Shown here in pieces: positions 34,460-46,523 of a stretch of DNA of 64,000 nt; within the stretch, counting starts at the first letter, position 1; each line of letters starts with the position of its first letter. This DNA comes from Beverwykella pulmonaria (taxonomy: Eukaryota > Ascomycota > Dothideomycetes > Pleosporales > Melanommataceae): the NCBI GenBank assembly GCA_001599595.1, contig BCHH01000008.1, positions 2,714,193 to 2,778,192 of the forward strand, in the 5' to 3' direction. Under the pieces are notes generated by a model that did not search any database, was not told where the DNA came from, and worked only from the letters and a program-made list of their open reading frames with translations. A program made the translations under genes and the position numbers.

Positions 34460-35875
34460 CTATTCTTCTTGCGCCCATCTCTCTTCTCTAACAGGCATCG
34501 GCTCGCCAGACTTCTCCCTCTCGCCACTAAGCTCCTTCTTCCACGCCCAGTATTCGCCTAGTCGAATCTCAGCATAGTTTGCATAGTCGAATTCGATCAA
34601 AGAGATCTGAGCCTGGATCAAAGCCCAGATTCCCCAGTAGAAACCCGGAACGCCACGAAATTGATCGACCTGTTCGAACAGCTCGTCCAAGTCCGAGTCC
34701 TTGTAGGTTCGGCTCATATGCAAGCTGTAGCTCTGAAGATATTCTCGCAAGAAAGCGCGGCGCACATGGCGCGTAGGTAGAGCGGTAACGTCGCAGTCAA
34801 AGCCCCCCCATTCAGCGAAGTGGTTCGCTATGTCGAATGATGCGGGCGCAGGTGTAGCGTACTCGTAGTCAATAAACGACACCACGGCTGCTGGCTCCAG
34901 CTCCTCGGACCCGCCGGACGAACTCGAGCGGCGGGAAACCGAGGCGGACGAGGGCGTGGGCTCGATGATGACATTGCCGCTCAGCAAGTCGCAATGGGCG
35001 AAGACAAAGGGGTTTGAACCGCCGATGCCGGGCGTGTCGCCCAGGCGTTTGGTGAGCCACTCCAGCTCTGTCTGAAGCTGGTCTCGGCGGTTCCGTTGGG
35101 TAGTGGTGCTTGTGGGCAGAGCGAGGATCCATTTCTGCATAGTGGACCACACATTCGGAATGGGCTTGCCTGGTGTCAATGCCGCCATGGCTGCGAGAGA
35201 AGCACGTTTATTATGGGGCGCAATCTGTGTTGGGGTAGGGCATGTGCTGCTGATACTCGATATAGGTAACGTTGCATGCCATTCCCCGAGCCTCTGTGCC
35301 ACACCACGCCATATCTCCGGCCGGCGCAGGTCGGCGGGCGCACACACGCTGCCTTGGATGTACCTGTACAGGAGACCGTTTTCAAACCGGGCGAGAAGAG
35401 AGGGCGCGAGGCCGTTGCGGGCGAGCAGGGAGTGGGCGAGCGATTCCTCTGCGAGCACGTGGGTTAGCACAGGGGGGTAGGGGATAGCGCAGGCGTGGGG
35501 GGAGGGGGTGACGTACTCTCGCGGTCGATCAGGACGTCGGAGCCCTCTCCATAGGCGCGCATGAGAACCGCATCGTCGTCGATCTCTGTCTTGGAGAGCC
35601 CCGGGAGCTTGTTGACTGCTTTCAGGAGCTGTTCACCGCCACATCAGCAACGGCTCCGGACGGGCCTGTTCCAGGCCCATCGGGAAGGGAACGGCGCAAC
35701 ATACCGTGTTCGTGATGCCATCCGTGAACCTGACGAACTCGATGGTGTCCTTGGTGTCTCTCCATTCTGGGCGCAGGGTGAGTATGAGGCTCAGGGCCGA
35801 GCTTGTGGAGTCAGAGGTGTCATAGTACAGGGGAATGTGGCGGATCGAGTCGAAGGGGGAGGATTCGGTGCCCAT
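34460..35875 (-). CDS. EKI1: Ethanolamine kinase (choline/ethanolamine kinase family)
   Basis: Three exons (35875-35705, 35628-35517, 35448-34460) give 423 residues. The enzyme phosphorylates ethanolamine with ATP, the first step of the CDP-ethanolamine route to phosphatidylethanolamine, in the cytosol. The kinase-like fold shows VRFTDGITNTLLKA (glycine-loop region), VLMRAYGEGSDVLIDRE, FENGLLYRYIQG, the catalytic-loop FVFAHCDLLSGNVIIEP, and the metal-binding FIDYEYATPAPASFDIANH then FAEWGGFDCD. The FIDYEYA/DIANHF pattern fits ethanolamine kinases better than choline kinases, which have other residues here. The canonical His-Asn-Asp of the catalytic loop reads His-Cys-Asp. A Ser-rich insert (SVSRRSSSSGGS) lies between the two motifs. 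Confidence 0.9.
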
Positions 35876-36612
35876 GACGTGAAGGGATGCTGCTGTCTTT
35901 GCAGGTTAGGGTCGGCGGTGTACGAGGTGGAAAATTCTGGGTTGGCCTCGATGTCAGGGTGCTGCCTTCGATAGCATGTGAAAGCGCAAACGAGCGCTGG
36001 GGGACTGCACAAAAGCGTACCTTGCAGGGCGTCGGAGCAATTGGTTGCGATAATCACCGTTCAGAGGCGTGAAATGGATTGGCGTGTTGTTCTCAGAGTG
36101 TTTGGAGAGGGAGAAAAGCGACACGGGCGAATGCAGGAACACTACGTAAGTTTTGAGGCACGAGGCACGCGAGGGCGAAAATACCCCTGTTCTCGCCGCC
36201 TCGAGCCCACTGGTCCTGGAGCGCCACGGTGACGTCTGCCCGCTCAACTGGGCCACCGTCAGAAAGCCATGCCCAACCAGATGCGCGCACTGCGTATATG
36301 GCATAACGCCCGCGAACGTCTTCGTGAATGTCGTCGAGCATCACGCCGCACTCGACGGTGCGGCAGTTGCGGAAGGGGCTCATCTCAGCGGCACCTTGGC
36401 ATGCAGCAAAGCTGGCGTGTCCCACCGGTATCGCTATCCGCCTCTCCAGCGTGCTGCGTGACAACGGGGCTTCGGTAGTTATTGGGACGGGCACGTGACG
36501 TCTATGTCGAGCATGTGCTTTTTGGCTCACTATGGCTGGACCCAGCCAGACGCTAACCGAAAGGATCCAGAACTATGCAACGGGCAACGAAGCCCTCCAT
36601 CCCATCCCGCCC
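35876..36612. other. Intergenic region between EKI1 start and MON2 stop
   Basis: Holds the presumed EKI1 promoter. Overlapping open frames on both strands (about 36090-36760) lack conserved motifs; the plus-strand frame starting at 36532 is antisense to the MON2 3' end. Confidence 0.5.
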
Positions 36613-39600
36613 TCACCCATCCTCCAGTCCAAACTCCTCACCTACCATTTCTGTCAACATGGCCAAGTGCTCAAACACCTCTCCGTCATTCCGCGCAACT
36701 TTGGTGGCCTGCACTAGCAACGGATACAGCCGGTGCAGATGCTTCTTGTGCGTAGATTGGACCCCAGGCGCGTTGGGGATGGCCAGCGGCTCGCTCCTCA
36801 GAGCGCGTAGCTGCCCAAGCACGAAGAGCAGTTCCCGCCTCTGCGCTTCCGGCGCTGGCATGCGTCCTCGCAGCGGATGGTCTGCAATGTATGCTCTGAG
36901 CGGCAGTGCCGCGCGGAGAATAAGGTAGGGAGCCGCCGCTTGGGCGAGCTTGACGCGTGCTGGCGAGCCGTCTTGTGCCGACACGAGAGAAACCAGCTCC
37001 GATAGACACACGTATGCCATGTCCACCCGCAGCGTTGGCTCGGGCTGGTCCGTGTGTCCGAAGCGAACCTTGTACAAGTCTTCGAGCGGCGCGGTGACGA
37101 GATCAGGAATTTCTCCCGCAATCGGTTGATGAATAACCGATTTCTCAAAGAGGTTCCGTGTGTACGTCCGTCGAAGTGTGTCTGACAACATCGACGAGCC
37201 GAGAGAGAGAGTGATCATGTTGCGGAGCTTGGAGAAGGCATCGACGTCGAAAGCTTCGTCCTTCTCCAAGGAGGGAGGAGGAGTAGACGGGGAGATCCGA
37301 GCTCCCACGATGCCGCTGGCAATCTCAACCACCTGGTTCCAGATCGCTTTGATGGCCTCGCCTGTTAATTCCTGCGATGGCATGTGCGCGAATCCATGCC
37401 CTAGCACAGCAAGCGCTGTGGTAGTGGCCTTTTGCCAGATGGCTGGAGGCTTTCCTTCACGCTGCCAAACGTATTTTTCCTGGATCGGCTTTACTAGACT
37501 TGCTATGGCAGATAAAAAGGCTCCGCTTGCGTAGATGTCCTCATCCGCGATGTGTTTGATGGCGATAGATTGAAGAAGGCTCATAGCTGCCTTGGAAAGT
37601 GCAACAAAGGTAGGGCTTCGCTTGTCCGGGTTTGCCTCCAAGGACGTGTACGGGAGAACACTGAACCGACTCAGCATTTTGATGAGAAACGAGGGAAGCC
37701 CTGGACTTTCCGACCGAACTATCGAGAGACATTCCATCACCTGCGTCTGCACAGGCGTCATACTGTCGATATCCGACGAGTAGGCAACTTCATCCGAATC
37801 GACAATGCAAGCCTCGAGGTTACCGAGCATGGATGGAAGATCCGGATCGAGAGAATCCTGAGAGAGCCGGTATATCGACTTGAAAGCCTTTGCATAGGCC
37901 ACAAATGCCTCCTGGTTCTCTTCTGCGCTCTCAGGCCAAGCCTCATGGTGGTTGAAGTAGTCCTTCCAAACAGTCGCCGTCTTCAATAGAGGCGAAGAGC
38001 CTAACAACTGAGGCTTCTCAATCCTTAACAGGACGACAGTCATCGTATTGAAGACCGACGAGCCCAGCGCATGCGAGCCACAGCGAAAGTACTGCTGAAA
38101 GTAAACCAACAGATCGGACCATGCTTCACCGAGCCTAGAGGCATCTTCGACTTTGTCCATGTACAGTGAAATCAAGATGCTAATCGAGCCCAACATGGTC
38201 TTTGTCGTGTCATTCCAAGCCATAATGTCGTCTGTTCGTCGAGACTCGGCCCGAATGGAGTTCTGCACAGAAATATTGGACTCAACCATTCCATAAAGAA
38301 CGGTACGTAGACAGAGCATCCAAGCCTCTGATGAAAGCAGATCAACATAATTCTCGAATATACGCTGGATGGTCTGGACGGCAGAATTGCGAAGCTCTGC
38401 TCGGTTGTCGGTAGTGATGGTGGACAAGTTCATCAAGACTTGAAGCCACAGTGCAGGTATGGTACCTTCTTTTGAATGTGACTGAATGGTACGACGGGCT
38501 TCGTCCTGTTGCCGAACACTGTCGAGCAAGCTAGGCAGTAGGGACAAGTCACTTCGCGAGTGTAAAAAGTCTGATACATTCCAGAAGAAAGTGATCGCCT
38601 GTATTGGTCAGCCTGAAAGGAAGCAATCATAACATCGGGGAAACGTACCGTGAGAGACATATTCAGGTCTTCTTCTTGCCGGCAGAACCTAAGCAAAAGC
38701 TCTAGAAGTGTCGATAGTGATGTGTCAGGAACGGCAGCGAGAAAATCAGAACAGACAAGCTGGACCGTCCCAAAAGCCGATCTCGCCAGCGGTCTTGAGA
38801 TCACTGCAACGGGCTGAAGGGATCCATTCGGTTGTCCATTTAGAGTATTGCCCTGTTGCTTTTCTTTTTTGAAAGGATGGTCTCGCGAGGTAAATACGCT
38901 TAAAAGGCTGTCGAAGACAGATCCCCAACCTGCAACTAGCGATTCTCCACATTGTTCAATGACGTCCTTGAGTGCTTCAAGAGCGATTTGATGAATTCGG
39001 ATATCGGTGTCGTTGTAGGAATCATCGCTATCGCTGTCATTGAGGTGTAAAGCCGAAATCTGCGTTTGAAGTGCGGACAAAATTCTGTTCTGGATCTCAT
39101 TCCGTTCTTCATCACCCATAGAGAACTCAGCCATCTCTTTGACCGTTCGGGACAATATGTCTGCAGCAAGGAGTCTGGTTGATGACGTATTACGACCATC
39201 TGCGGAAAATCGTACGAGTTCAGTGACGAAGACATTCCACCCACTGTCCGCGGGGTCATAGAGAGAAAGACGTCCCTCGTTTATCGCCGCCAGCTCTCCA
39301 ATTTTGTTGAGAGCAAACGCTGAATCTCGAGCATTGGATTCAGTGCTCAGAGATATGCCAGATACGCTCCCCATACGCCGCTGATGTAGCATTGGGGGAC
39401 GGCCTGAGGTAGTCGGCGTTCGCTGGTCACTTTCTGTTGCACCTCCCATGTTTAGGAGTGTGCATAGTGCCTGAAGAAGTTCAACAAATGAGTCGTTCGG
39501 GAAATCCACGGTGCTTTCGAAGAGCCTCCGAGCTGCTGCTTGAACTGCAGATGTTTCGGCTTCTACTTTCTCCGAAGATAGATCCGAGTCGGCACGGTTT

Positions 39601-41932
39601 CTGGATGGTCCAGTAGTACGAGCGCCACCCTGATTGGACATTGACATGACTAGATCAGCCACTTGCAAAGTTTCGAATATGATAGACCAAGCGGACTGAA
39701 GGGTAGGGCCCAAGGCAATGGCAAGATTGAGCAAGGCTCGAAGGCATAGAAGATTTCGAGGACTGAGCGCCGGTATACTAATTTCGTGGGAGGGTCGTCG
39801 GCTCTTATCTAGAGACATAGACGATGCCTGGCTTACAAGGCTATCGACACTCAACAGGCCTTTAGCATTCGAAAAGACACCGGGATTTTCGGGCGTTGGT
39901 GTTTTAGGCGACGTAATGCTTGAGAGTAGAAGGCTTGGAGGAACTGCCGCCTTTCCAAGTGTGGTGAGAAAAGCGTCACGCGGTGTTGAAAGTCTTAAGA
40001 GACCCGCGACTTGGGTGAATTTCTGAATTGATCGGACTAACGCTCGATAAAAATCTGTGTCGAGAGCAGCATTGAGAAAGGTCGAGCAGGTTGCAAGAAC
40101 TGCAGGCCAGCACTCCGTAACAAGAGCAGAGGTAGTCTGAATGAATGGATGCGCAGAATGCTCTGTCAGAGTGAGAGGATTTATAGGTATTGTTTTCTTG
40201 CGGTATGATTGGGTCCTTGAGAGCCCTGTCGTGGGGGAGGCAGTCTCTGTATCCGCCTTCGCCATCTCTTCGGTTTTGTTCTTTTTCCTACTCTTACTTT
40301 CGTGATGCACCGTGAGGGGTAATACAAACTTAGCCAGACCTTCGGATATGTTCGTGATACAGGTGAGCACTAAACTGTACACATAGGTCTCGGGCAGGGC
40401 TGGTGGCTCCGACTTGTCAAGATGCTCTATGCAAGGAGTCTTCAGCGAACTCCATTGCGTGCTGATGCCTGTAGAATGGCCTGTAGTACTAGACTCAGAC
40501 ACAGGACCGCCAATAACACCGGCCAATGCTCCCGCTTCTGCAGCGGCTTGCTCGGATGAAGCATCTCTACCATCGCCACGGCCTGTTGGAATAGTAGAGT
40601 GTTGACCGAGGCCAATAAGAGCTGGCTTTTCAGTAGCAAGACGTACGAACGCTGCAAGATTGTCCCCCAAAATACACCGTTTGCCTTCCTGCTCATCAAA
40701 TTGACCATATATGTCGAGCACGAGACGTGGATCTGAGTATATGCCTCGATAAACCTCAAGACAGAGAGCTCGCTTCCAAGGCGGAGACGCTTCAGGATCA
40801 AGCATGTGATTGAGTAGACCAAGAGCAATCTCACACTCTGAGGGCATGATAGCTAAATGGTTACGTATAAGCAGATTCAAAATTCGAATGATTCGTAGCG
40901 TGATCGGGAAAGAGAGTCGATCTGAAAGCGACCGGATAATCATGGGCATGAGTAAGGAGCGGAGTATCTGGGCCTGTTCCGCATGTGTCGACATAATCTG
41001 GCCATGGTTTGACAAGATGGCCTCAATCAACTCAAGAGTAGATGTTGAGGGTATCGACGAGAACCGTATGAAAGCCGGCTTCTCTCCAGTGACGAGAAGA
41101 TTCAGATCATTAAATACCTGTCTGACTTGAGCAAATTACCAACCAAAAAGGCCATACGCTAACCTTGTACGCGTCATGGGCGGCTGGTCGAACTGAAATT
41201 GAACCGCTATCGCTGTCCACTTCTGCGACAGTTGGGATCTCCAAAGACTTTTCTTGAAGTTACGGTTAGCCCAAAAGTTGACTTGCTGCAGGTGGAATGT
41301 ATTTACCATCCTCTGATACTACTTTATCGAAAACAAATATTACCAGCTGCTGTAGCGTGGCTACTGCAGTGTTGCTTACGGCAGAGTTCTTCGCATTATG
41401 GAGAGCAGAGCATATTTGCAGGGCCGTTGAGAGGAGTTCTCCACGTATTTCGGTAGGATAATTCTGCAATAGTGAAGGAAGAGCTTGCAAAATTTTTAAC
41501 TGAACATCATGGCCTGGTCTGCATGAGTTACATGATGGAAGAAGGTCTTTGTTAGCATACTTAGTGAAACGGATTCTTTCAAGGCTTCAAGCACTTCCGT
41601 CAGTCGTTCTCTCGGTAGACCTCGGGCAACGCTGAGTCTTTGGAGACAAGAAACCCCAGAGGATGCGAATTTGGCATTGTGAGTACTGCAAGCAATAAGG
41701 AAAGGGGAGATGAAGTGTGGTCGTCGCGAGAGGTCTCTTTCGTAGTTAGCGCGTATCGGTGGCACTGTAATCGCAGACCTCTCCTACCGGCTGTGAGCTG
41801 AGTTTCTGAAGTAACTGGTAAAGACTTTAGATCTTGCAATGCCTTCTCTGCGGCGGTTCTCAATTCGTTGTTCTTGCGCTTTGAATCTTGAATGAGATTT
41901 CCCAGCTCGGCCGCCAGAATCTGTGCTGTCAT
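36613..41932 (-). CDS. MON2: MON2, Sec7-related Golgi/endosome trafficking scaffold
   Basis: Six exons (41932-41788, 41734-41561, 41513-41307, 41252-41164, 41117-38649, 38598-36613) give 1689 residues, typical of fungal Mon2. Mon2 resembles large Arf-GEFs in its DCB and HUS domains but lacks the Sec7 catalytic domain; it works with Dop1 and a flippase at the Golgi/endosome. N-terminal family block: MTAQILAAELGNLIQDSKRK, DLSRRPHFISPFLIACSTHN, CLQRLSVARGLPRERL, QLKILQALPSLLQNY, VFNDLNLLVTGEKP. Later: ILRSLLMPMIIRSLSDRLSF and PWKRALCLEVYRGIYSDP (DCB-HUS), LNMSLTAITFFWNVSDFLHS, then HDS-like repeats to the end. Introns are 46-54 bp; one acceptor (AAAGAG) and one CAAG are weaker but keep phase. 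Confidence 0.95.
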
Positions 41933-42324
41933 TCTCAGGATGACGGCTGGGACATTTGGGCGCTGTCTCGGAAGGTAGTTGTCAAGCAAAAGCGGAAAAA
42001 GAGCTATGTGGCCATGTTGGTTGTTACAAGCATGACAGTTGGAGGTTGGTGGCTCCAACCGGCAGATTTTCGGCTCTTCTGTTGCTGCCTGCTGAGACGA
42101 TTTCAGCCCACTGCAATCGTTCGCGCAGGGTACAAACTGCCTTTCTCTTGCGACTAAGTCTTGTGCTTGTGCTCCTTAACCACCCATACCGTCTCCGGAT
42201 ACTAACGGGTCACATCCATCCCAACGACGCGTCAAAACACGACCTTCAGTATTCTAGTTAATAGCGGGGCTCATCTCAGAACCCCCTCACTCTGCTTGCT
42301 TCAGCCCTGCTGCCGACCACAAAT
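41933..42324. promoter_or_regulatory. Divergent promoter region MON2 / MMS2
   Basis: 392 bp between two opposing start codons; no other feature recognised. Confidence 0.5.
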
Positions 42325-42954
42325 ATGGGCGCAAAGGTACCGCGGAACTTCCGCTTACTGGAGGAGCTTGAGAAGGGTGAGAAAGGGCTAGGTGCTGGTA
42401 TGTTGGACCTACGGACAATGCCGCCAAATTTTACATGCTGACTTACGCTGTAGAGGCGTGCTCATACGGCCTGGACAATGGGGACGATTTGCTTATGTCG
42501 GATTGGAACGGAACTATCCTTGGCCCACCTCACGTACGTTTTTCTTGAACCCTTTGGCAGTGTGTGAATCTGAGTTGTCACCACAGAGCGTCCATGAGAA
42601 CCGTATCTACAGCTTAAAGATCCATTGCGGTCCCCAATACCCAGACGTTCCGCCAGAGATATCCTTTACCTCCAAGATCAACCTACCGTGCGTAGATCAG
42701 AGAAACGGAAAGGTACATACATTTGGGATATTATAGCGATATTTGGGCTAATAAGGATGCAAGGTCGACCCGTCCAAGCTGCCCTGTCTTGTGCAATGGA
42801 AGAGAGAGTTCACAATGGAGACCATCTTGATCGAGCTGCGCAGGTAAGAATATCGTCCATTTCTGCCCCAGCTCAAAGGCTGACATTATGGAGATATATG
42901 GCACTTCCCCAGCATAAGAAACTTCCACAACCAGCAGAGGGATCGACTTACTAG
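42325..42954 (+). CDS. MMS2: Ubiquitin-conjugating enzyme variant MMS2 (UEV)
   Basis: Five exons (42325-42397, 42454-42533, 42587-42712, 42764-42843, 42894-42954) give 139 residues. Mms2 pairs with Ubc13 to make Lys63-linked ubiquitin chains in post-replication DNA repair. The E2 fold is evident: [63 protein letters not shown]. The catalytic HPN...Cys stretch of active E2 enzymes is absent, which defines a UEV. The C-terminus [15 protein letters not shown] replaces the helices of active E2s. All introns are 50-56 bp. Confidence 0.96.
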
Positions 42955-43302
42955 AGGATGTGAATTTCTCTCCGGCACCCTACAACAGAGACAATACAAC
43001 GGTTTGGTGTTTAGGCAATGAATGAATATGATGAACGGCTCTTTGGCAAGTTATGCAGTGCATTATTATGGAGTTTTGGATTATGATTCTTGTGTTTGAA
43101 GAGATGAAAGGCCTAAGCAGCGCAAATAAACTGAATATTTAAACCTTTTGGACCAATTACCCAAGTAAAACCGTGATCGGGGGACAGTTGTAGCCCGAGA
43201 ACATGAAAAGCTATGTACCCAAGACCCTCGGGCCAGTGGGGTGCACGTGATCTCGCAAATGCAACCTTCGAAGTTGCGGAGGTCCGAAGTCCCACAAGAT
43301 GC
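42955..43302. other. Intergenic region between MMS2 and the LYR-like gene
   Basis: 348 bp between two plus-strand genes; open frames on the minus strand here have no recognisable domain. Likely 3' UTR and promoter. Confidence 0.55.
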
Positions 43303-44254
43303 ATGCCCCGATTCCTTACTCCCAAACAGTCCACTCCACATCGCGTAGCAGGTGAGTGTTTACTATCTTACGTAATTGATCCTAACTAAATCTCCAAATA
43401 GCGATCGCGCTGTACAAGGCGTTGCTTTCGCGGTGCCCCTCTGTCGCTCTCCTGGATGAAGACCGCCGCTCCCTGCGAAATGCAATCCGGAACAAATTCC
43501 GGAAGCACAAAAAGCTACAGAGTCCGTATCAGCTAGACCTTGCTTTCCGCGCTGGGTATGAGGTTTGTAGCGGTAGATTCAACTACACTGTATACGCATT
43601 AATACAATCTGCCAGACTCTCGACCACCTCGATGCCTCCTCCACCGGCAATACCGCGAGCACAGACTTCCTCACATCCCTCCTATCTTCCCTACCCCGCG
43701 GTTTGACCCGCGCGCCTCCAACTAGCCGACCACCACCCCGGCTGCCTCAACCTTTGCGGAAGAATCTCGCGTGCCTCCCTCCTGAAAAAGCCGTCCTTAA
43801 TGTGCGACCCTATAAGAAAGTCTCAGGCCCTCGACATGTTCCAATCCTGTGCTCCGCAAATGGAATAACCTTCTTACGCATAACGAAGCCACAGCCGGAA
43901 AATCTTAGTAGAATCATTCGACAAAAGTCCGAGGCGAGGATCAGAAGGTTCGACTCGAGAATCGTCTTGACCAACTACTGGCTCCCGATTGCAGAGAAAG
44001 AAGACCAGTGGGATGCGATGATGAACGAGTTGGGCATGGAAGGCGAGATTGGTGGGAAATGGGTTGACGCGATTCAGGATGCTGATCGGGCGAACGTGTG
44101 GGCGTATGAGAGGATGCTGGCGTCGGACAGGGTGCTGGCAAGGAAGATGCAATCTATTGTCGATGCAGAGACTGAACTGGCGCTGAAGGAGGGTCAGATT
44201 ATCACTCGAGGTCGGAAGGCGAACCCCATACGAAAATATACCAAGCGTCCATGA
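43303..44254 (+). CDS. LYR-like mitochondrial protein, uncharacterised
   Basis: Three exons (43303-43351, 43402-43562, 43616-44254) give 282 residues. The N-terminus MPRFLTPKQSTPHRVAAIAL leads into ALYKALLSRCPSV and LRNAIRNKFRKHKKLQSP, which fits the helix-loop of LYR (Complex1_LYR) proteins: a (L/A)LYK-type start, then a basic FRKHK block. LYR proteins serve as adaptors for iron-sulfur transfer or respiratory complex assembly. The C-terminal 170 residues (ITFLRITKPQPENLSRI, SRIVLTNYWLPIAEKEDQWD) are conserved-looking but I cannot assign them. Start: of two overlapping ATGs (43299 and 43303) only the second keeps phase across the first intron. Confidence 0.75.
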
Positions 44255-44399
44255 GAATCACTTCACAAATTTGCTCGTTTCCAACTGCTGTCGACAGTCA
44301 CTCGCCCCACTGGCCGAGTTAGGGACTTGATATTGGCCGGTTGGTGAGTAAGTCTCTTGTGAGAAGGGGTATATTGAGATCTTAACTGAAGTGGAAATG

Positions 44400-45203
44400 C
44401 TATGAAGCCGTCTCAAGTTTTAGTTTGTCCATTCCCGCCAACGCATCACGCCCATCATCGTCTTCCTCAACCTTCCCAACCAAACCCTGCTGCCACAGCT
44501 CCTTGCCTGTCAACTTCTTCTCCTCTTTTATTCTCTTCTTCTTGTCGTCGGCCTCCTTTTCCTCTGCCTTCTTCTGCTCCTCGTCAGCCATCTCCTTCCG
44601 GAACTTTTCTCTCCATGCCAGGAACCTCTCCCTTGTTACCGCCTCACCCTGGAACTTCCGATTCTCTTCCTCTTCCACCTTCTGCGCCTCAAAATCTTTC
44701 AGGGCTTGGACTGCGGTTGCGCGTTCGCTTATGAGAAGCTCAGCGAGGTCTTTAAGTGTTGATACTAGCGTGAAGATCATAGCCATGCCCAAGTTTTCTT
44801 CAATGGTGTCAGAAAGGGAGGAGAGCAGCCGGGCTTTGTCTTCTTGTATGTCGAGGTAGGGATGCTTTGTGGCATTTGGGGGTGCGGAGATGTCGAGATG
44901 GGGGGCTTCGTCGGGGTAGTCGGGTGGGTAGCGGACGGTGAGTATTATCGTTGCTGAGAATAATTAACAATAGAGTCTAGGAGAAGAGCAGATGCCCGGT
45001 ACGTACGAGGCTCCGTTTCATCATCTTCGTGTTGGCTGACATCGAGGACTATCGAAACACGAAATTCGGTCTCGGAAACATCTGTGGAATAGACGTCAGT
45101 TTAGTTGACGCATGGCAATTGAAGGGGTCCACTAACCTGTGATCTCTTCAGGGAAAATGGCCTCTAGGACTTCCCTTTCCTCTTTCTGTTCTTCGATCCC
45201 CAT
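44400..45203 (-). CDS. GIR2: RWD-domain protein GIR2
   Basis: Three exons (45203-45137, 45081-45007, 44953-44400) give 231 residues. Gir2 (RWDD1/DFRP2 in animals) is an acidic RWD protein that binds the translation GTPase Rbg2 and the eIF2-alpha kinase activator Gcn1. The RWD domain covers residues 1-130: MGIEEQKEEREVLEAIFPEE, VSETEFRVSIVLDV, PTIILTVRYPPDYPDEAPHL (the YPPDYP motif), and GMAMIFTLVSTLKDLAELLI. The C-terminal half is a highly charged helix (KEMADEEQKKAEEKEADD) and an acidic end (EEDDDGRDALAGMDKL). It is divergently paired with ACL4 across 174 bp. Confidence 0.93.
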
Positions 45204-45377
45204 TCTGAATGCTTGAGTGCTGAAGCGCAAACGCGAAAGGCGTGAGCTTGCAGGTTGAGGTTCTGGTGGGGCCAACCCCACGCCAGTCGAAGTCTTGGCA
45301 TCAATTAAATATTTTCGACTTCGGCTTGACCTTCGTTTTAAATCACCAACGACGCGACACAAGCTCAATTCTACACC
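45204..45377. promoter_or_regulatory. Bidirectional promoter GIR2 / ACL4
   Basis: 174 bp between opposing start codons of two translation/ribosome-related genes. The shared short promoter suggests coordinate expression, which is an inference. Confidence 0.5.
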
Positions 45378-46523
45378 ATGGCGAAAACAAAACCTGCAGA
45401 CCGCGCCCGGAAATCGAAGAAGAATGCGAAGAGCGGCGTATCAAACGGTACCCCGAAAAAGTCCAAAGCGTCACCCGAAACCCTCCTCATCCAAGCCGCT
45501 ACACTTTTAGCAACATCCCAGCCAGAAGAAGCTCTCGTATCCGCAAAAAGAGCATTGGTTATCCTCCAGCCTACATCCGAACCCACAGTAGAAGCTCTGC
45601 CCGCTTTGAACCTTCTTGGCGAGATCCATGTCGAACTGGGCGACCCCGACTCCGCAAGAGAAGTTTTCCTAGCAGCAGCGGCGCTAGATGAAGATGGCAC
45701 CGCCGATGGCGCAGAAAAGTTTCTATGGTTGGCACAACTCGACGAGAACGGTGGGGCGGAGAGCGTGCGGTGGTTCGAAAAAGGCGTCGGGGTGTTGAAG
45801 AGGGAGATCAGTGAGCTGGAAGGGAAGCTCGCGAAAAAGTCCGAGATCACAGAAGCTGTAGAGGAGAAGAAGACCAAGATGGCCAATGCGCTTTGTGGGA
45901 TTGCAGAAGTCTACATGACGGATCTCTCATGGGAAGAGGATGCAGAAGCTCGATGCGAAGCTGCAGTTACCGAAGCGTTGCTTGTTGCGCCAAATACTCC
46001 AGAACCGTTACAGACACTCGCATCAATACGAATATCACAGCTGCGGGCCGAGGACGCGCAATCGGCTTTATCGAGGAGTATAGAGCTATGGAAAGAGCTA
46101 GACGCAGATGATCCGAAAGTGCCGGACTTCTCCACGAGAATAAGCTTATCACGCTTGTTGATGGAGGCTGAAATGGAGGAAGAGGCCATTGAGGTATTGG
46201 AGAGACTGGTCGGAGAAAACGATGAAAGTGTCGAGGCATGGTATCTAGGCGGATGGTGTCTGCATTTGCTCGCGCAGAAGCAGCAGGCCAGCGAGCAGGC
46301 GGCAACGGTTACATCACTTATGCGTGCCAGCCGTGATTGGCTCGATAACTGCCTCAAGCTTTACCATCTGCTTGACTACGAGGACGATCGATTGAAAGAC
46401 CATGCGGACGAGCTTGTCAAGAGCTTGATCGACACCCTGGGCCCTTCTACCGGCGAAGAGGAAGAGGAATGGGAAGACGAGAATGATGATGGTGACGGGG
46501 ATGAGGAAATGGAGGGCACGTGA
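45378..46523 (+). CDS. ACL4: ACL4, assembly chaperone of ribosomal protein L4 (TPR)
   Basis: A single exon of 381 residues. Acl4 wraps newly made RpL4 with TPR repeats and escorts it to the nucleus. Visible: basic N-terminus (KTKPADRARKSKKNAKSG), TPR-like helices from residue 35 (ETLLIQAATLLATSQPEEAL; EALPALNLLGEIHVELGD; FLWLAQLDENGGAESVRWFE; KTKMANALCGIAEVYMTDLS; EPLQTLASIRISQLRAEDA; AWYLGGWCLHLLAQKQ), and an acidic tail of Glu/Asp runs that is characteristic of the chaperone. Start: ATG in the context CACCATGGCG. It lacks introns, unlike most neighbours. Confidence 0.93.
   Translation: MAKTKPADRARKSKKNAKSGVSNGTPKKSKASPETLLIQAATLLATSQPEEALVSAKRALVILQPTSEPTVEALPALNLLGEIHVELGDPDSAREVFLAAAALDEDGTADGAEKFLWLAQLDENGGAESVRWFEKGVGVLKREISELEGKLAKKSEITEAVEEKKTKMANALCGIAEVYMTDLSWEEDAEARCEAAVTEALLVAPNTPEPLQTLASIRISQLRAEDAQSALSRSIELWKELDADDPKVPDFSTRISLSRLLMEAEMEEEAIEVLERLVGENDESVEAWYLGGWCLHLLAQKQQASEQAATVTSLMRASRDWLDNCLKLYHLLDYEDDRLKDHADELVKSLIDTLGPSTGEEEEEWEDENDDGDGDEEMEGT

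Noticed and set aside
36532..36755. Plus-strand ORF cluster at the 3' end of MON2
   Set aside because: Antisense to conserved MON2 C-terminus; no conserved motif or plausible splicing.
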